NCBI RefSeq assembly: GCF_026210795.1
Contig: NC_089436.1
Coordinates: 5,022,001-5,086,000, forward strand
Reading direction: 5' to 3'
Source: Rhizophagus irregularis
Lineage: Eukaryota > Glomeromycota > Glomeromycetes > Glomerales > Glomeraceae
DNA length: 64,000 bases
Shown here: in pieces, positions 32,000 to 44,485 of the stretch
Layout: each line of letters opens with the position of its first letter
How positions within the stretch are numbered: the first letter of the stretch is position 1
Made by a program: the position numbers and the translations under genes
The notes under the pieces: model-generated
What the model saw: only the letters and a program-made list of their open reading frames with translations
Databases searched by the model: none
What the model was told of the DNA's origin: nothing

Positions 32000-32920
32000 T
32001 AGATGACGAAAATAAAATAAAAAGCAAATTTATAATTCCTAAAATCATATTGAGGATTATTCGTAATTAAATGTTCGTTGTGAAGTGAAAGTATTTTTTG
32101 GTGCTGCGGTTGATGTATCCATATTAGGAAGGACCATGCGAGAGTCGTGAGTTTTGTGCTAACGAACAAAATCGTTCTTGGATAGATTATGATGTTGTTT
32201 CCATTGTTTCCATTTGATGGAGCGATGTTTCCAAATATAATGGCTTTGTTCGTGAAGGCCCAATTAAAGGTTGTTAAGTATTTGATTGTATCATGAATAC
32301 ATATGAGTAGTTTGTCACCCTCTTGTTGTAACAAAATCGTTAATTTTGCGCCAAATTGCGGAAGATCAAACGAATTTAGTCAGATAAAGCAGGACAACGC
32401 CATATATGTTGATTTGTTCTGGTTCTAGTCCACAAAGGAGACAATTAATACGGTTATCTATTAATTTCGGGAAGTTTCTGTTAAGAATATCTAGCGTAAG
32501 TAACGTATTATTTGAAGTTTGGATTTTCCATCCAGTATCTTTGGTGTGGCAGCACTTGTGCCGACAGATCTGGAGTTGTGGTTAAACCATTTGCTCGATA
32601 AAGACCATTCAATGAGTTTGTCGGTTGTGTATTGTTTAATATCCGAGAGACTATAGTGATTAAGATGATTTTCTAACGTTATAGCGCTAATGCATTTACG
32701 TATATCTTTGTCGGTTTGATTGGGTAGGTGATGATCGTGTTTGATCATCGTCAATGGGGATATAAAACGACCTGCTTTTACCTGAGCATCTGCAATATCA
32801 TTGTAAGTATCACCTGAGTGTGCTTTGATTTGTTGAAAGAGACTAGGATTTTTAGTTTTGCGATAATATGGTGAATGGCGGTTGCTAACATTTCCGAAGA
32901 AGGTAATAAAAATAAGATGA
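32000..32920 (-). pseudogene. Non-LTR retrotransposon 3' fragment (RNase H and zinc-binding tail)
   Basis: Read on the minus strand, about 32900-32760 encodes 'IKAHSGDTYNDIADAQVK', the C-terminal RNase H pattern (His...Asn...Ala-Asp). Downstream, 32480-32350 encodes an 'NCLLCGLEPEQ' C-x2-C motif typical of the zinc-binding region behind the reverse transcriptase in LINE-like elements. A hydrophilic tail follows to 32000. Frames shift several times, so this is a dead 5'-truncated copy. A second fragment of the same family lies at 37290-38060 in the same orientation. Confidence 0.65.
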
Positions 32921-33273
32921 CATTAAACAATCAATATATTGATTAGGGTCGAATCGCTTATTATCACTTACTAGGCTTTCATCTTACATTTCGTTTTATA
33001 CTTTGTCCTTGAATTTCTATTTCAGTTGTACTTTCATTTAGTTTCCTTTTTTGTTGATTCAATTTTATCATTTGATCCTTTTTATTTATTTGATCCTTTA
33101 TCTTTCTTATTGTTTTAATTTGTTTCATTTTGATAACCAATTTTTAATTTATTTTTATTAAACCAAAATATTACATACAAAACCCATAAACAATAACTAT
33201 ATAAAAAAAAATAATTTAATAATATAATTTTAATAAAACTAAATTCTTTGATTCTTATAAAAAAAAAAAATCA
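32921..33273. other. 3' flank of the kinase gene
   Basis: AT-rich; nothing coding. The part near 33240-33290 reappears inverted at about 38353-38400. Confidence 0.5.
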
Positions 33274-35105
33274 TTAAATATTATTTTCTTCTTCTTGATC
33301 ACTTTCGTTAAGATCTACAAAATAGTAAGTACTAAATTAATAAGTATTAACAAAATAAAGAACTAAAGAATAAATATCTTTACCTAATTCGTCTAATTGA
33401 CAATCAAAACATTCTGAACCTATAAATAAATTAACATAATATTAAAACAACAATATAAAGATTTATTTATTAATTATATTGGTTACAAATAATTACTTAC
33501 GTAATGTTGTTTTAGTAGCATCTATTAGTAAATAATAAAGTTATTAGTAATTTAAACATTTTTTTGGTTACCAAAGTAAAGTTAAATTAGATTACCTGAA
33601 TTTACTGGTTCTGGAAGATTTTTGAAATTTAAAAGTCTACTAGTATAGATTGCTTGTGGATGTGTTTGAATGTTGCTAGATCTTTTTTCACTTGTTCTGT
33701 TTAATTTGATTTTATCATTATATTCATCTACTTGAGATTTAGTATCATTATCTATAATTAATAATTTATTTAATTTTTGATACAATTCTTTAGCAGTTGG
33801 TCTATTTTCTGCTTTAGCATCCCAACATTTAGTAATCAAATCTGCAAGTAATTTTGGTGTATATTTAAAACTATTTGGCCTAAGTCCTTTACATATTTTA
33901 ATAGATAAAGCATGATTATGAGGAATATTATTATAAGGAGTTTCTTCATATATATATTCATTCATCATTATTCCAAATGAATAAATATCAGATGCCTTTG
34001 TATATTGATATCCACGTAAAACTTCTGGTGCCATATAAGGTAATACTCCATAAATTCCTTCTTGTTTAACTGATTGCTTTTCATTATTTGCTGGTTGGCA
34101 CATTCCTAAATCACTTATAAGTGGATATGAAACATTATGTAATATATTGCCTGAATGAAAATCTTTATGAACTTTTCCAGCATTATGAATATCTAGAAGT
34201 CCTCTTGCAATTTGTCGTAATTTATCAATTTTTGAATAATAACTTGATTTATTATTGAGATAGTAATTTCTCAAATTTCCATCTTTACAATATGTTAAAA
34301 TCATCATATAATCCTTGGTATTTGGATCTTGAGTTATTCCATAACATCGAATAACATCAAGAAGATAAACCTGAAGATGAGATTTAATCTATTGAAAATA
34401 TTGAAAGCAAAAATTTTTAATAATATATAAGTAATACACAAATAAAAATAAAAGTAAATAGACTACATTTCTTATTTTAATTACCTCATTTAAAAATTCT
34501 GTACACATACAAGAAGAATTGTCCAAACTTTTTAGTGCAACTTTTATGCTACATCTTTCCCATTTTTGATTTTTAATATCCCAAGATTCAATATATCCTT
34601 CAGGCCATTTTGCTGAATAAATTTTACCAAATCCACCTCTGGTAATATAAGTAATATCTTTAAATTTTTCAAAAGGTATCCATTCAAGATATTTTTTAAA
34701 ATACACAGCATTAAGTTGTGATTGTTGTATAAATTCATCAATATCTTTATTTCCACTAGTCCAATTTTTAAAGTTATCCTTAAATCTTTTAGCATTACAA
34801 GGTTGACACCATCTTTTTCCTGTGCCAGGTTCATTACATTCCCCACATATTCCATATATTTGTTTTCTTTTTTCTAAATCTTCCATATAAACTATTCTAT
34901 CATCTATCTCTTCTGCTGATTCGGTAGTTGAACCAATAGTAGAAATTGTAACATGTACCTTTTGAAATAAATGATTTAAGAAAAACATTATTATTCAAAT
35001 TAAAAATTCAATAATATTATATTATTAAATGATAAAATGAATTACCTGATATTCATTTCCATCAACTTCTTTCCATAAATCTCTTTTATTTTCTTTAGGA
35101 TTCAT
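33274..35105 (-). CDS. Protein kinase with Cys-rich N-terminal motif, six exons (474 aa)
   Basis: Model: exons 35105-35046, 34958-34485, 34388-33596, 33521-33501, 33419-33384 and 33314-33274. All introns are GT-AG, and the total of 1425 nt keeps one open frame. Residues 58-74 hold a C-x2-C...C-x2-C motif, probably zinc-binding. The kinase domain follows: Gly loop RGGFGKIY (127-134), VALK with Lys163, catalytic loop HKDFHSGN (Asp254, Asn259), DLG in place of DFG (271-273), and YMAPEVL. All catalytic residues are present, so activity is likely; family resemblance is to fungal tyrosine-kinase-like Ser/Thr kinases. A short acidic tail ends in ESDQEEENNI. Very small exons of 21, 36 and 41 nt encode the tail, and their phases match throughout. 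Substrate unknown. Confidence 0.88.
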
Positions 35106-36990
35106 TTTTGATATTTCCACACTAAATTAATTTGGATTGTATATATGTAGATTACAATTTACTCAGTAAAATCAAAGATAAATGTTAACCATATAATAAA
35201 ATGAAACGTAAAAAACAAATTTTTTTAAAATTACGTAAATTTATTCAACAAATAAGCCCCTGTGCAGCATGTGTAACATTCAAATTTTGAATACAAAACT
35301 TCTGATTGATAGAAATAAAATACTTTGTTACGCTATTGATCAAACATAAAAGAAAAAAGGAAATTTTCAATAAACAATTGGATTGAAATAAAAATAATTT
35401 TCAGCCTAATAACTAGCTGTAACTTGTTGCATTGCAACAGGTTTAATGCAATTTAAATTAAATATAACAAATCAATATTTAGGTAAATTAGATATATTAG
35501 TGTTATGAAAAATGAAAAAAAATAAATTGAGTAGTAAATAAAAAATGAATAAATAATAAAAAAAAAAATTCAACTTTTAAGAAACTGAAAAATAAAATAT
35601 TTTTTTTAAAAAAATTGAAACCAATTAAAATCATCTATTTTTTTAGTTTGAAAAAAAAAATTGAAAAATAAAAAATAAAAAACCAATTTTTTTTAAAAAT
35701 TTTGAAAAATTTCGGTCTATAAGAACCAGAAAAACGTATTTAAAAAAAATAAATTTCCCGGTTAAAAAAAATGTCTGACGTTTGGATTAGTCTCCGTATA
35801 AATAATTTGAATTGTGTAACTTGAAATCACATGCCATATAATTAAAACCATTAAATTTTAAATTTTTTAATTTTTTTTCAAACCGAAAAATTTGTTTTTT
35901 CTCATTCTTTTTCCCGTTTAGGTTTTAGGACTGTATTGTTTTCTTTTGGATTTTTTTTTTCGGTCATTTTGGATTGAATTATTGTCTTTTTTTTCGGTAC
36001 TTATTTTTTTCGGATTCCTTTTTTTCGAAAATTTCCCGATTTCTTTCTTTATCCTTTTTCTGTTCCCCAAATTTTTTCTTTTTTTTCGAATTTTTTCAAT
36101 TTTTTTTTTTATTTTTTCTTTCTTTTTCCTTTTCGGTTTCTTTTTCAACCCGATTTTTCTCTTTTTCTCTCCCCCAAATTTTTTTTTCGTTTTTATTTTT
36201 TCGAATTATTTTTATTTTTATTTTTTTTTCTGTTTTTTTCCGGTTGACTTTTCTCCAATCAAAATTTTTTATCCCTTTTCCTTTTTCGGTTTGGCTTTTT
36301 TTTTCCAACCGAATTTTTTTTTCCAAATACATTCACCATTTAAGTTTTTCCCAGCTCAATAATAGACTTATTTATTTATTTTTTGTAACAATAGATCTAA
36401 TTAATATTTCTGGGAAACTTTTTTTTTCATGACAATAGATCCTTATAATTAGTTTTTCTGGGAATTTTTCTTTTCATATTAATTAGTGGGATATTTTTTT
36501 TTCTATAACAATAAATTGCTGTAATGAATTTCTTTGAGATATGGTAACAATAAATATGTATATTTTTTTTCAACAGAGAATGTAATTTTTTTTAATACTA
36601 CAATGGAATTTTTTAAGATAAAAAAAAAAGATTTTTTTTGTAACAATGTAACAATAATTTGTAATGAATTTGTAAATATATAAATATTAAAATCATAAAT
36701 AATATTTCATATATACGGTTGTGTCGATCATCCAGGTCAGATGAATTTCACAATAAAGTCATAATAAAATATTTGCAAAATCATTAAATTTAGGATTGAT
36801 TGTTATTTTTAGTTTAGTTTGTAGTTTAATTTTATGTTAGTTGAGTTCTGGTCTACATTCTTTTTTATTTTATTCTATTTTTATTTTTACTTTAGAAAGG
36901 TAGATACATTTGTGAGATACGAAGATACATTGAAATTTTACAAAAAAGTCATATGCACTATTGATCTAAAACTAAATGTACAAAATCCAA
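35106..36990. other. AT-rich spacer with polypyrimidine low-complexity repeat
   Basis: No gene. 35106-35580 should contain the kinase promoter. 35770-36350 is a polypyrimidine repeat (listed). 36360-36660 holds degenerate repeats of an AACAATAGAT...TTCTGGGA unit. The long Phe/Ser-rich plus-strand frames here come from T-runs and are not genes. Confidence 0.6.
35770..36350. repeat. Polypyrimidine dispersed repeat
   Basis: Starts with GTCTGACGTTTGGATT and continues into ~450 bp of C/T-rich DNA with words such as TTTCGGT, TTTTTCGG and AACCGA. Reverse-complemented, it resembles about 8830-9190 inside the hAT element, with the same end word and the same order of several words. It is therefore a mobile or dispersed repeat, not just local slippage. 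Confidence 0.6.
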
Positions 36991-37289
36991 CCGGCGGACC
37001 CACCCTTCGTTAGAACGAACTGACTAATGGAAAACTAGTCGCCATAGCAGTGAACGAACAAAGGGAATTAGAAACAAAAGTAAAAATAGGGGGAGCACGA
37101 AGAGAAGAAAAATTAAACGCACTAGTAACCAAATCCGAACCAAAAGAAAAATCTAAAAAGTGAAACCAAGGTATGCAAAAAATTAGATAAATCCACATGA
37201 CTTTATTGTCACGTGCACGTCGATCGTCATCATACGGACACCGATATTGACATGATGTACGAACAGCGCGGAGAGAACGGGTATTTATA
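36991..37289. other. Spacer downstream of second retrotransposon fragment
   Basis: Even base composition. A plus-strand frame at 37014-37163 ends in a Lys/Glu-rich sequence but has no ATG. Probably part of the retrotransposon 3' region. Confidence 0.35.
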
Positions 37290-38060
37290 ATCTTTCAAGA
37301 ACCAGATTTATTATGTCGTCGGTAAGAGGTGAAACTTTTTCGCATAATATTATTACGAGCTTTCCATTCTTTGAAATATGAACATCTAAGTTTCCAAATA
37401 GTAGTATATATATCAACATGTAAGTCGTGGACAAAATTCAATAGCCTCTTGAAAGGGTACCAATAATTCTTGAGGCATGTAGTTAAGTAAAAATATGAAC
37501 AAAATTCGATGATGCGTAACATTGGTTTGTTGGTCGCGTGTCCATGAAAAAAGTTGGCAGAAACGAATAAAATCTTGCCATTTACAAAGGTGGTGAATCA
37601 GCATGTTCCGTAAGGATTGCATGTAATTTTATAGCATGATTGTCAAAGATCGGTTTCAATATTTGCTACATTGCCATATATGATTATTAGATTCCGTCTC
37701 CTCATTACATAGGAAACATGTCGTTAGACCATTCATAATATCCGGAAAATTTCTGTTCATAATATCTAATGTAGGAAGTTGTTGAGTAGACGCCTTAAAT
37801 TTCCAACTGGTGAATTTGGTATGTTGTTTGGATGTAGGCGATCAAAAGAATTATATGTCATCCAGAATTTAGTAAATTCCTGAAATCTTTGATAAGTTGT
37901 AAAGAATTATGCGACAAATGAATTTCAAGTTGTCTATATTGTAATGGTTTTGATAAAGTTCGACAAATATTTCGATCGATAGCAAACTCATTATTAAAAA
38001 TTAAATTTCCATTTTGTAATGATAAACCTTTACGGTTAACGTCACAATCTACAATCTTTT
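37290..38060 (-). pseudogene. Second non-LTR retrotransposon 3' fragment
   Basis: On the minus strand, about 37760-37670 encodes 'CFLCNEETESNNHIWQC', a C-x2-C...H-x4-C zinc-binding motif seen after the reverse transcriptase/RNase H part of LINE-like elements. A tail containing 'IWKLRCSYFKEW' follows at about 37390. Upstream, 38050-37860 carries a hydrophilic piece with 'LSHNSLQLIKDF'. Several stops and shifts break it. Same family and orientation as 32000-32920. Confidence 0.65.
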
Positions 38061-38352
38061 TCTTTTAATAGTTAAGAGATAACTTTACAACAGTTTTAAG
38101 TCACGTGATTTAACGTAAAAAAATTTGTCCAAATGAAATTTGTTGTATTTTGTCTGTTTATTTTAGTTTTAATTTTATTATAGGATATTAGAGTTTTTCT
38201 TTGATTTTTAGGGTTTAGTAGATATAAAATGAGCTTATTATTCTTTTGATAAGGTTTCTTTTTCCGTACTTAGGAACGGAGTTAGTTATGGAGTATGATC
38301 GTAGAGTAATTTATTACTTCTATATTAAGTATACTGCTATGTATTTCAGATG

Positions 38353-38770
38353 AAGAAAATAATATTGAATGATTTTTTTTATAAGAATCAAAGAATTTAG
38401 TTTAATTATTAAACTTATAAATTATTTTTATACTAGTTATTATTTATGGTTTTAGAAAAACTGAAATATAATTTAAATTATCTTTAATAGAAATGATCCT
38501 GTAATTTTGTCAAATATTTTTTATTTTTTTTTGACATATTCACTTTATTAAGAGCAAATGTAAAAATAAATTTATACAATCAAAATTAAGTGATTAATTT
38601 CATTAAGATCTGCAAATTAATAATAAGTTAAAAAAATAAAGAACTAAAGAATAAATATCTTTACCTAATTCATCTAATTGACAATCAAAACATTCTGAAT
38701 CTATAAATTAATTAACATAATATTAAAACAATATAAAGATTTATTAATTATATTGGTTACAAATAATTAA
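38353..38770. repeat. Rearranged copy of the kinase gene 3' end
   Basis: 38595-38770 is a direct copy of about 33300-33500 (last introns and mini-exons of the kinase, including 'acctaattc(a/g)tctaattgacaatc'). 38353-38400 is an inverted copy of about 33240-33295 (stop codon region). The two parts of one locus are thus present in opposite orientations. Confidence 0.75.
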
Positions 38771-40602
38771 AATTTCATTTGACTTTGCTATATATTTTGT
38801 CGTGTAATGTAGCGAGTGTTGTCCCACGTTTAGAACAAACGATGAGTTCCAATTATACGTTCTTACCCACATACTTGGGTAATTATTTTTTATTTCCACA
38901 AATTCCTCGTATTTCCATCATTTTGTATTCTGATAGTGTTTTAATCCGCGAATAATCCGTTCATCCATCAGATAATACATGAATTACTATTGATCAGCAG
39001 TATTCAGGCGAATTTATAATCCTGGCCTGAATTATAATTCACGGCTATGTCGATCATTTCCATTTTTGGAGATAGTCCGAAATTCTTGGAGAATATGTTA
39101 AACAATTCTGATTTATTTCTTCAATACTTTCTAAATGATGATTAGCAATTTATAAATGTAATTTCATCTTTAATTTATGTCAAATTCTATTATATTTTAT
39201 TATGACTTATGAAGTATAAGTTATAATATAAATTGATTTTTCAATATCTTAAAAAAATGTTGCAGTGTCACAATAACTATAAATCTTTAAACAACCCATA
39301 AATTTTATCTTCAGATTAAAAAAGACCCAGATTATTTAATGGCCTACCTGCCACAATGTAAATTTAATGTAAATGTAAATCTATAAATTTTATTAATTTT
39401 GCCAATATTTTTAATACATAAATATATAATAAATTTACATCGCCCAAACTTCCCAATTTATATACTTTTACCTATTCCATAAACTAAATATCCTAAACCC
39501 TAACCCTAACGCAATAATAATGCCACGCACTGACCCTAATCCTAATGCAATAATAGCACTGCGTACTGACCCTAACGTGATAATAACACATGCACTAATC
39601 CTAACCTTAATACAATAATATCAATGGAAATTTTAATAATCCCATTGCAATTAAAGCTTTTGCATCACGATGTTTTGAAACATCTTAATGTTTTTTTGTT
39701 TGGCTGCTAAATCATGCTTCTGCGAACAAAACATATTTCTTCCTAAATAAGATGGACAATAACATTTAAAATATAAAGTTCAAATTAGAAGAATATTATA
39801 GAAAATATATATATATACAACCACGAAAAATCGTCTGCCCCTTCAACGTTTCAACCAAAAAATCTGGTACCTTCTTCATTTTCCACTCGTGTTATATACA
39901 GTACGTTCAGAAGCTACATAGTATAATCAAAAAAGTCTATAACTTCAACTATTTCTAGAGAATCTAAGGAATTTGTATCTTCTGATCTTTCCTTCATATT
40001 TTTTCGTTGAGCATTTCTGCTAGTATGGCAATACGATATTGTTTACATTATTTTTCATAAATTTACACAAAAGTTTTGTTTGTCTACACCCAGTACACTT
40101 TTGTATTTAAAAATGCACTAATAAAATACTTCAATTTTCAACGTTTTTTTATTAAAACCGGTTTATTTAAATTTTATAAAAGTATTAACTACGTGGAATG
40201 TTTTACTTGATAATCAAAAAAAAATGTAAATTAAGTTCTGTGCGACAGCCACAGTATCGATCACATGATGATGATGATAATTAATATATTATATATATAT
40301 TAGCCCCACACCAACCAATCAAGCATTTTCACCTTAATATCGATTATGACACTTATCAAAAAGAAATTTATATTATAAAATTACTTTTGATTTTTATTTT
40401 ATTTGGAAGTGTGAATAAGTCAGATGAAGAAATTATCAAAAATATAGCATAATCAAACAAACCATTTAGTAAGTGAGGACTGAGGAGCAATAAAAAAATT
40501 ATTTGCAGCATATGCGCTATATCATAAATTAAATATTAAAGAATGATAGCATAAAATCACTTCTTAGTCCTTACAGCTTTGCCACATTACAAGAATTTTT
40601 AT
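38771..40602. other. AT-rich spacer
   Basis: No gene supported. Contains a CCCTAA-based minisatellite (39498-39620) and short (TA)n runs at about 39796 and 40285. Confidence 0.55.
39498..39620 (+). repeat. 36-bp minisatellite containing CCCTAA
   Basis: Two clear 36-bp units (39498-39533, 39534-39569) each start with CCCTAA, continue with (A/T)CCTAA(C/T)GCAATAATA and end in a GCAC/GTACTGA segment. Two shorter degenerate units follow. The hexamer equals the common telomere repeat, but the unit is longer and interrupted. Confidence 0.75.
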
Positions 40603-41684
40603 TTAGAATTTATAAGGATAACTAACTAACTTATTTTCATTATCATGATATATAAATGGAATTTTGTAATGGTGATAGATGGCACCTAATAATAAAACTT
40701 CATTTGGTGTCCAACTTCGTGCATCAATTATTTTAACACATGGATTATAAGTTTGGAAGGATTTTGAGACAGTTTGATGAAAATCTTCTGCACATCGTTG
40801 AACAGCAGTATACTGAAAATCATTTTTCTCGCATACTTTCTCTAAAAACAAAGTAAATTGTTTATCTTGAGATAATTGCTCCAAGATCTTATTCAATGGT
40901 TTTGTTTTCTCAGTTGAAGACTTTTATGAAAAAAAAAAGAAAAACACTGAGAAATCTTTTTAATAACAAAGTATAGGTTAAAATTATTTAAATACCTGTA
41001 ATGATTGTGCACGAATAAACTCTAATATACACTGTTGCTTATATTTTTTATATTTTTCAACTTCATTTTCTAACTTTTCTATTTGAATATTTAGATTATT
41101 CACTTTGTCCACATTTTCTTTTAATAATTTCAATTTATCAGCTTCATATTCAGATTCTTTGATCTTTTTCTTTTCTTGAAGCATTAATTCTTCGGCTTCC
41201 TTTTTCTCTTGAATTATTTTTTCATCTTCATTTTTTTCTTGAATTATTTTTTCAGTTTCCTTTTTTTCTTGAATTATCTTTTCAGTTTCCTTTTTTTCTT
41301 GTATTATTTTTTCAGTTTCCTTTTTTACTTGAATTATTTTTTCAGCTTCCTTTTTTTCAAAATATTCTTTTTGTTTTGCATGCATCTCTTCCCACAATCT
41401 ATGTTGAAATTCAAACATCATGCGAATAACAACATTTTTGAGTGTTGGATAATCATCCAATACTCTTAAATCAATATTAAACCTAGTAATATCTTTATTT
41501 TCAGGGTAAATTGAATAATTGTGTTTGTGCGTCCACTATCAATTAATACATAAAATGAAATAAATAATAATTCAAAACAAATCAAAATAACAAGAATATA
41601 GAAATAGACACAAAAACTTACCACAAGGTTTTTCCAAAGAAGTCTTTTAGGTACACAATGAGGTAAAAACAATCTTGTCAACAT
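40603..41684 (-). CDS. Coiled-coil protein of unknown function, three exons (306 aa)
   Basis: Model: exons 41684-41622, 41535-40996 and 40920-40603. Both introns are GT-AG (86 and 75 nt), and the total of 921 nt stays in frame with matching phases. The N-terminus is not a recognised domain. The centre (about residues 75-145) is a charged coiled coil made of near-identical ten-residue units of the type EKKETEKIIQ, encoded by a 30-bp minisatellite. The C-terminal ~100 residues form a compact segment rich in aromatic and charged residues ('DARSWTPNEVLLLGAIYHHY'). No signal peptide or catalytic motif seen. Real coding status is supported by consistent splicing across three exons and an unbroken frame. 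Function not assigned. Confidence 0.72.
41190..41360. repeat. 30-bp coding minisatellite in the coiled-coil gene
   Basis: Five to six copies of a unit reading CTTGAATTATTTTTTC plus AG(C/T)TTCCTTTTT on the plus strand, each encoding ten residues. Copies differ by a few bases. Copy number could vary between strains without changing frame. Confidence 0.8.
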
Positions 41685-42146
41685 AAGTGTAATCTTTCAA
41701 TAACAGAAAATTGAAAAAGTAAAAAGGGAGACGAGATATGCTAATAATATTGAGTAAATCTTTTGAGTAATACCGTCATCATGAATTTTGTGCATTTACC
41801 GTATATGATTGTACAAATAAGGTATAGTGCACAATACAGTAAAGTCATCTATGATCTATTATTACTAATTTTCAGCAAAAGAATATGTGTAAAATGATCG
41901 ATCCCGTGAATTTCTCTGTCCGTCACGTGACTTCACACTTAAATTTTAGGTTTGTCTTTTTTCGCTCCGCGGTTTCCACACGTAGTCTTCTTGATATATA
42001 TATATATATATGATTCTGCTGATTCCCTAAACAATCCTTGTACTCCGCTCTTGAATCCAAGCGATTTAATCAAAGTTATGAAAACACGTGCGAAAGATCA
42101 ATGATTGGTCAGTTTTGCGGTCGGTTCAGTTTTAGTTGAAACCATT
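41685..42146. other. Spacer upstream of the coiled-coil gene
   Basis: No gene. One (TA)n microsatellite at about 41993-42011. Should contain the promoter of the minus-strand coiled-coil gene. Confidence 0.5.
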
Positions 42147-42850
42147 GTTTGAAGACTGTGGTATTGTTTATAAAGCAACTTGGCAAATGATGTAAGAAGG
42201 TTTTTTTTAATTCACTAAATATCAATATGTTTTAAATGAGGTAAATAAATGTTAACTTGATTTATATTTAATTTATTGTTTTCTAACTATTTATTTCAAA
42301 ATTTAGTTATTATAATATTTACGACAAAAGGTTATGCAATAATAATGGAAATGCAGATGATGAAAGTTTACATAACTTGTAAAAGAAATTTAATAATACT
42401 AGGAAACAGAAACCGTTATAATTACGAAGTGAAAAAGATCAAACTAAATTTGCTGACGATCACGTGGCAGACAGAGAAACTAATGTATGTAGTAATACGC
42501 CAAAAATATTTAACGGAGCTAAATTTCAAAAGAATTTGATATACAGTTATGTTTTAGTTCTTCCAACTCTCATAAATAAGAAATGTGCATCAAAAATTTA
42601 AGACTCAGATAGAACATGTGATGATTACGATAGTTAGTCGTTCTAAACCCAGGAGACTCAGAATATTTTGAATTTAGAATCGATTCCAGAATCGATTCTA
42701 ATCAACTCATTTTAGCTCTATACGGTATACAATTTTGGTATGTTTATGTGGGAACTTAACATTGAACTTATTCACGGAATTATTGATGGAAATGACCTGA
42801 AATATTTAATGAAGCAATGCTGAAATTCTGATCCTTTAAAAGACCAATTT
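42147..42850 (+). pseudogene. Protein kinase gene remnant
   Basis: Two kinase fragments in order on the plus strand. About 42150-42185 encodes EDCGIVYKATW, the Gly-loop strand. About 42726-42850 encodes VYNFGMFMWEL, then ...IIDGNDLKYLMKQC, a stop where Trp is expected, and NSDPLKDQ. This is subdomain IX (the D.YSFGM..WE pattern) through the C..W..DP..RP region of a kinase. The part in between, including the catalytic loop and DFG, is missing or unrecognisable. Confidence 0.75.
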
Positions 42851-44485
42851 TCGTGATTCTTACAGTATATAGCTCCATATTGGGAATTAGATATAAATTT
42901 ATAGAATATTTGAACAAGCTAAAAAAAAAGTTGGAATTAATATAGTAAAAGAATGAATTTAGTCAAAATCTCACACAAAAGCAATTTTCGTTAGTAACGA
43001 AATTTTAATTTATTTTTTTTTTAAAGAGTTATGTCAGAATTTTTATCATCAAAATTACTGCATTCATCACATTCATTACGACCGATTAAATTTTTTCCAA
43101 CCACTTTCAAATTAGGTACGATCTTCAATCATGTGGTGTCGTAATAAAAAAATTCTCAAATTTTTTTGAATTTTTGCGAACTTTCTTAAAACTCACAACA
43201 AACGCTGCGAATTCCTTTTACAGTTACAAAATATAAGTCCTCTATTTACTAAAATCTAAGTTTTGTAAGTGTAAAGCTCTTACTAATCAAATTTCTACGA
43301 ATTCTTTGTAAAGTTCATAGTTAACACTGCGAATTCCTTTACAACAAGAAATGAGAGTATTCTTAGTTTCCTTTATTTTAAAGTTTTATGAGCTGAAGTT
43401 AAGTCTTTAAAATAAATATTTTTTTTTTATTCCAATTAGTAAAAAGTGTGATATTTTAATATTTTATTAAAATTTAATCAATAAAGTTCAATAAACTAAT
43501 TTAAACATCTTTTTTGAAGAAAGTTTTGCAATTTTTCGTTCGTTATCACGTGATCAAGACGTTTATGTTACACGAATTTGAATTTTTTTGTTGATGATCG
43601 CACCATTTTGATAATTTTGATTATAATTGTATTACATAAGCTTACCATCCTTACATTGAATGCTTTCTTAATATAAAAATCTGGGTTAAACCAAAATTAT
43701 CAGGAATCTGGTTGGGAAACAGGTTCAAAATCGGGGTTGTATATCCGCTCAAACAAAACATCTCACATATGAAAGAGAACACTTCTTTTAAAAAATATAA
43801 ATATAGGCACTATAATTATGTAACGAAATTATTTTTTTCTGTTCAATATATAGTCAATATTATAATATTATTCCTAGTTTTCTTTAATTAGTAATTCACA
43901 TATGAATCAGACGCCCATATTTCTGGCATAAAAAATTTTTTTGCTTATTAGTTTTAAATTAAATACTATAGCTCCACTCCTTAAAATGTATCCTGAACAT
44001 GTATAAAGTTAAAAATTTTCAAAATTTTGTTCCAATTATAATATTCCAAAAAAAAAAATTAAGTTGGCTAAAAATTGATCAGCCTTCCTATATTGGAAAC
44101 GCGGATTCTGAGTACCGATTGATCGGCGGATCGGCAATTAAAGAAATTCTAAGTTTCCAAATTCTATAAAGAAGTTCTAATTTATATAACGAAAAAATAT
44201 CCGTATGATAAATGATAACTAAATAAAGATTTTAAACAGATCATTACTTGAATTGATTAGTTTTGTCAATGTTATATACAATTATACATGTCTTAAAAAA
44301 GGAATTAGTAAAAGAATTTTTACTTAATGGAAAATGCCGAGAAAGTTTGATCATTGGCTAAAATAAATCAATTAGCAATCAGAGTTACACAGAAATTAAG
44401 TATAAAATTTATAAAATTAATCATCAGTTGGTAATTTCCAAAATTTACTGTATGTCATAAACCTTTCAAAACCTTAACTGTCAAT
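42851..44485. other. AT-rich spacer
   Basis: No gene, RNA or clear repeat recognised. Three 'tgcgaattcct' words recur between 43208 and 43340, suggesting an old degenerate repeat. Confidence 0.5.

Noticed and set aside
35946-36432. Long Phe/Ser-rich frames on the plus strand
   Set aside because: They are direct products of T-runs in a polypyrimidine repeat; no codon structure or motif, and all frames look equally open.
37014-37163. Lys/Glu-rich plus-strand frame
   Set aside because: No ATG and a stop directly before it; may be part of a degraded retrotransposon, not a gene.
39498-39620. True interstitial telomere
   Set aside because: CCCTAA occurs only once or twice per 36-bp unit and is interrupted, so a minisatellite is the safer call.
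42276-42539. 87-aa frame between the two kinase fragments
   Set aside because: Does not resemble kinase sequence and has no other support; probably an open stretch inside the pseudogene.
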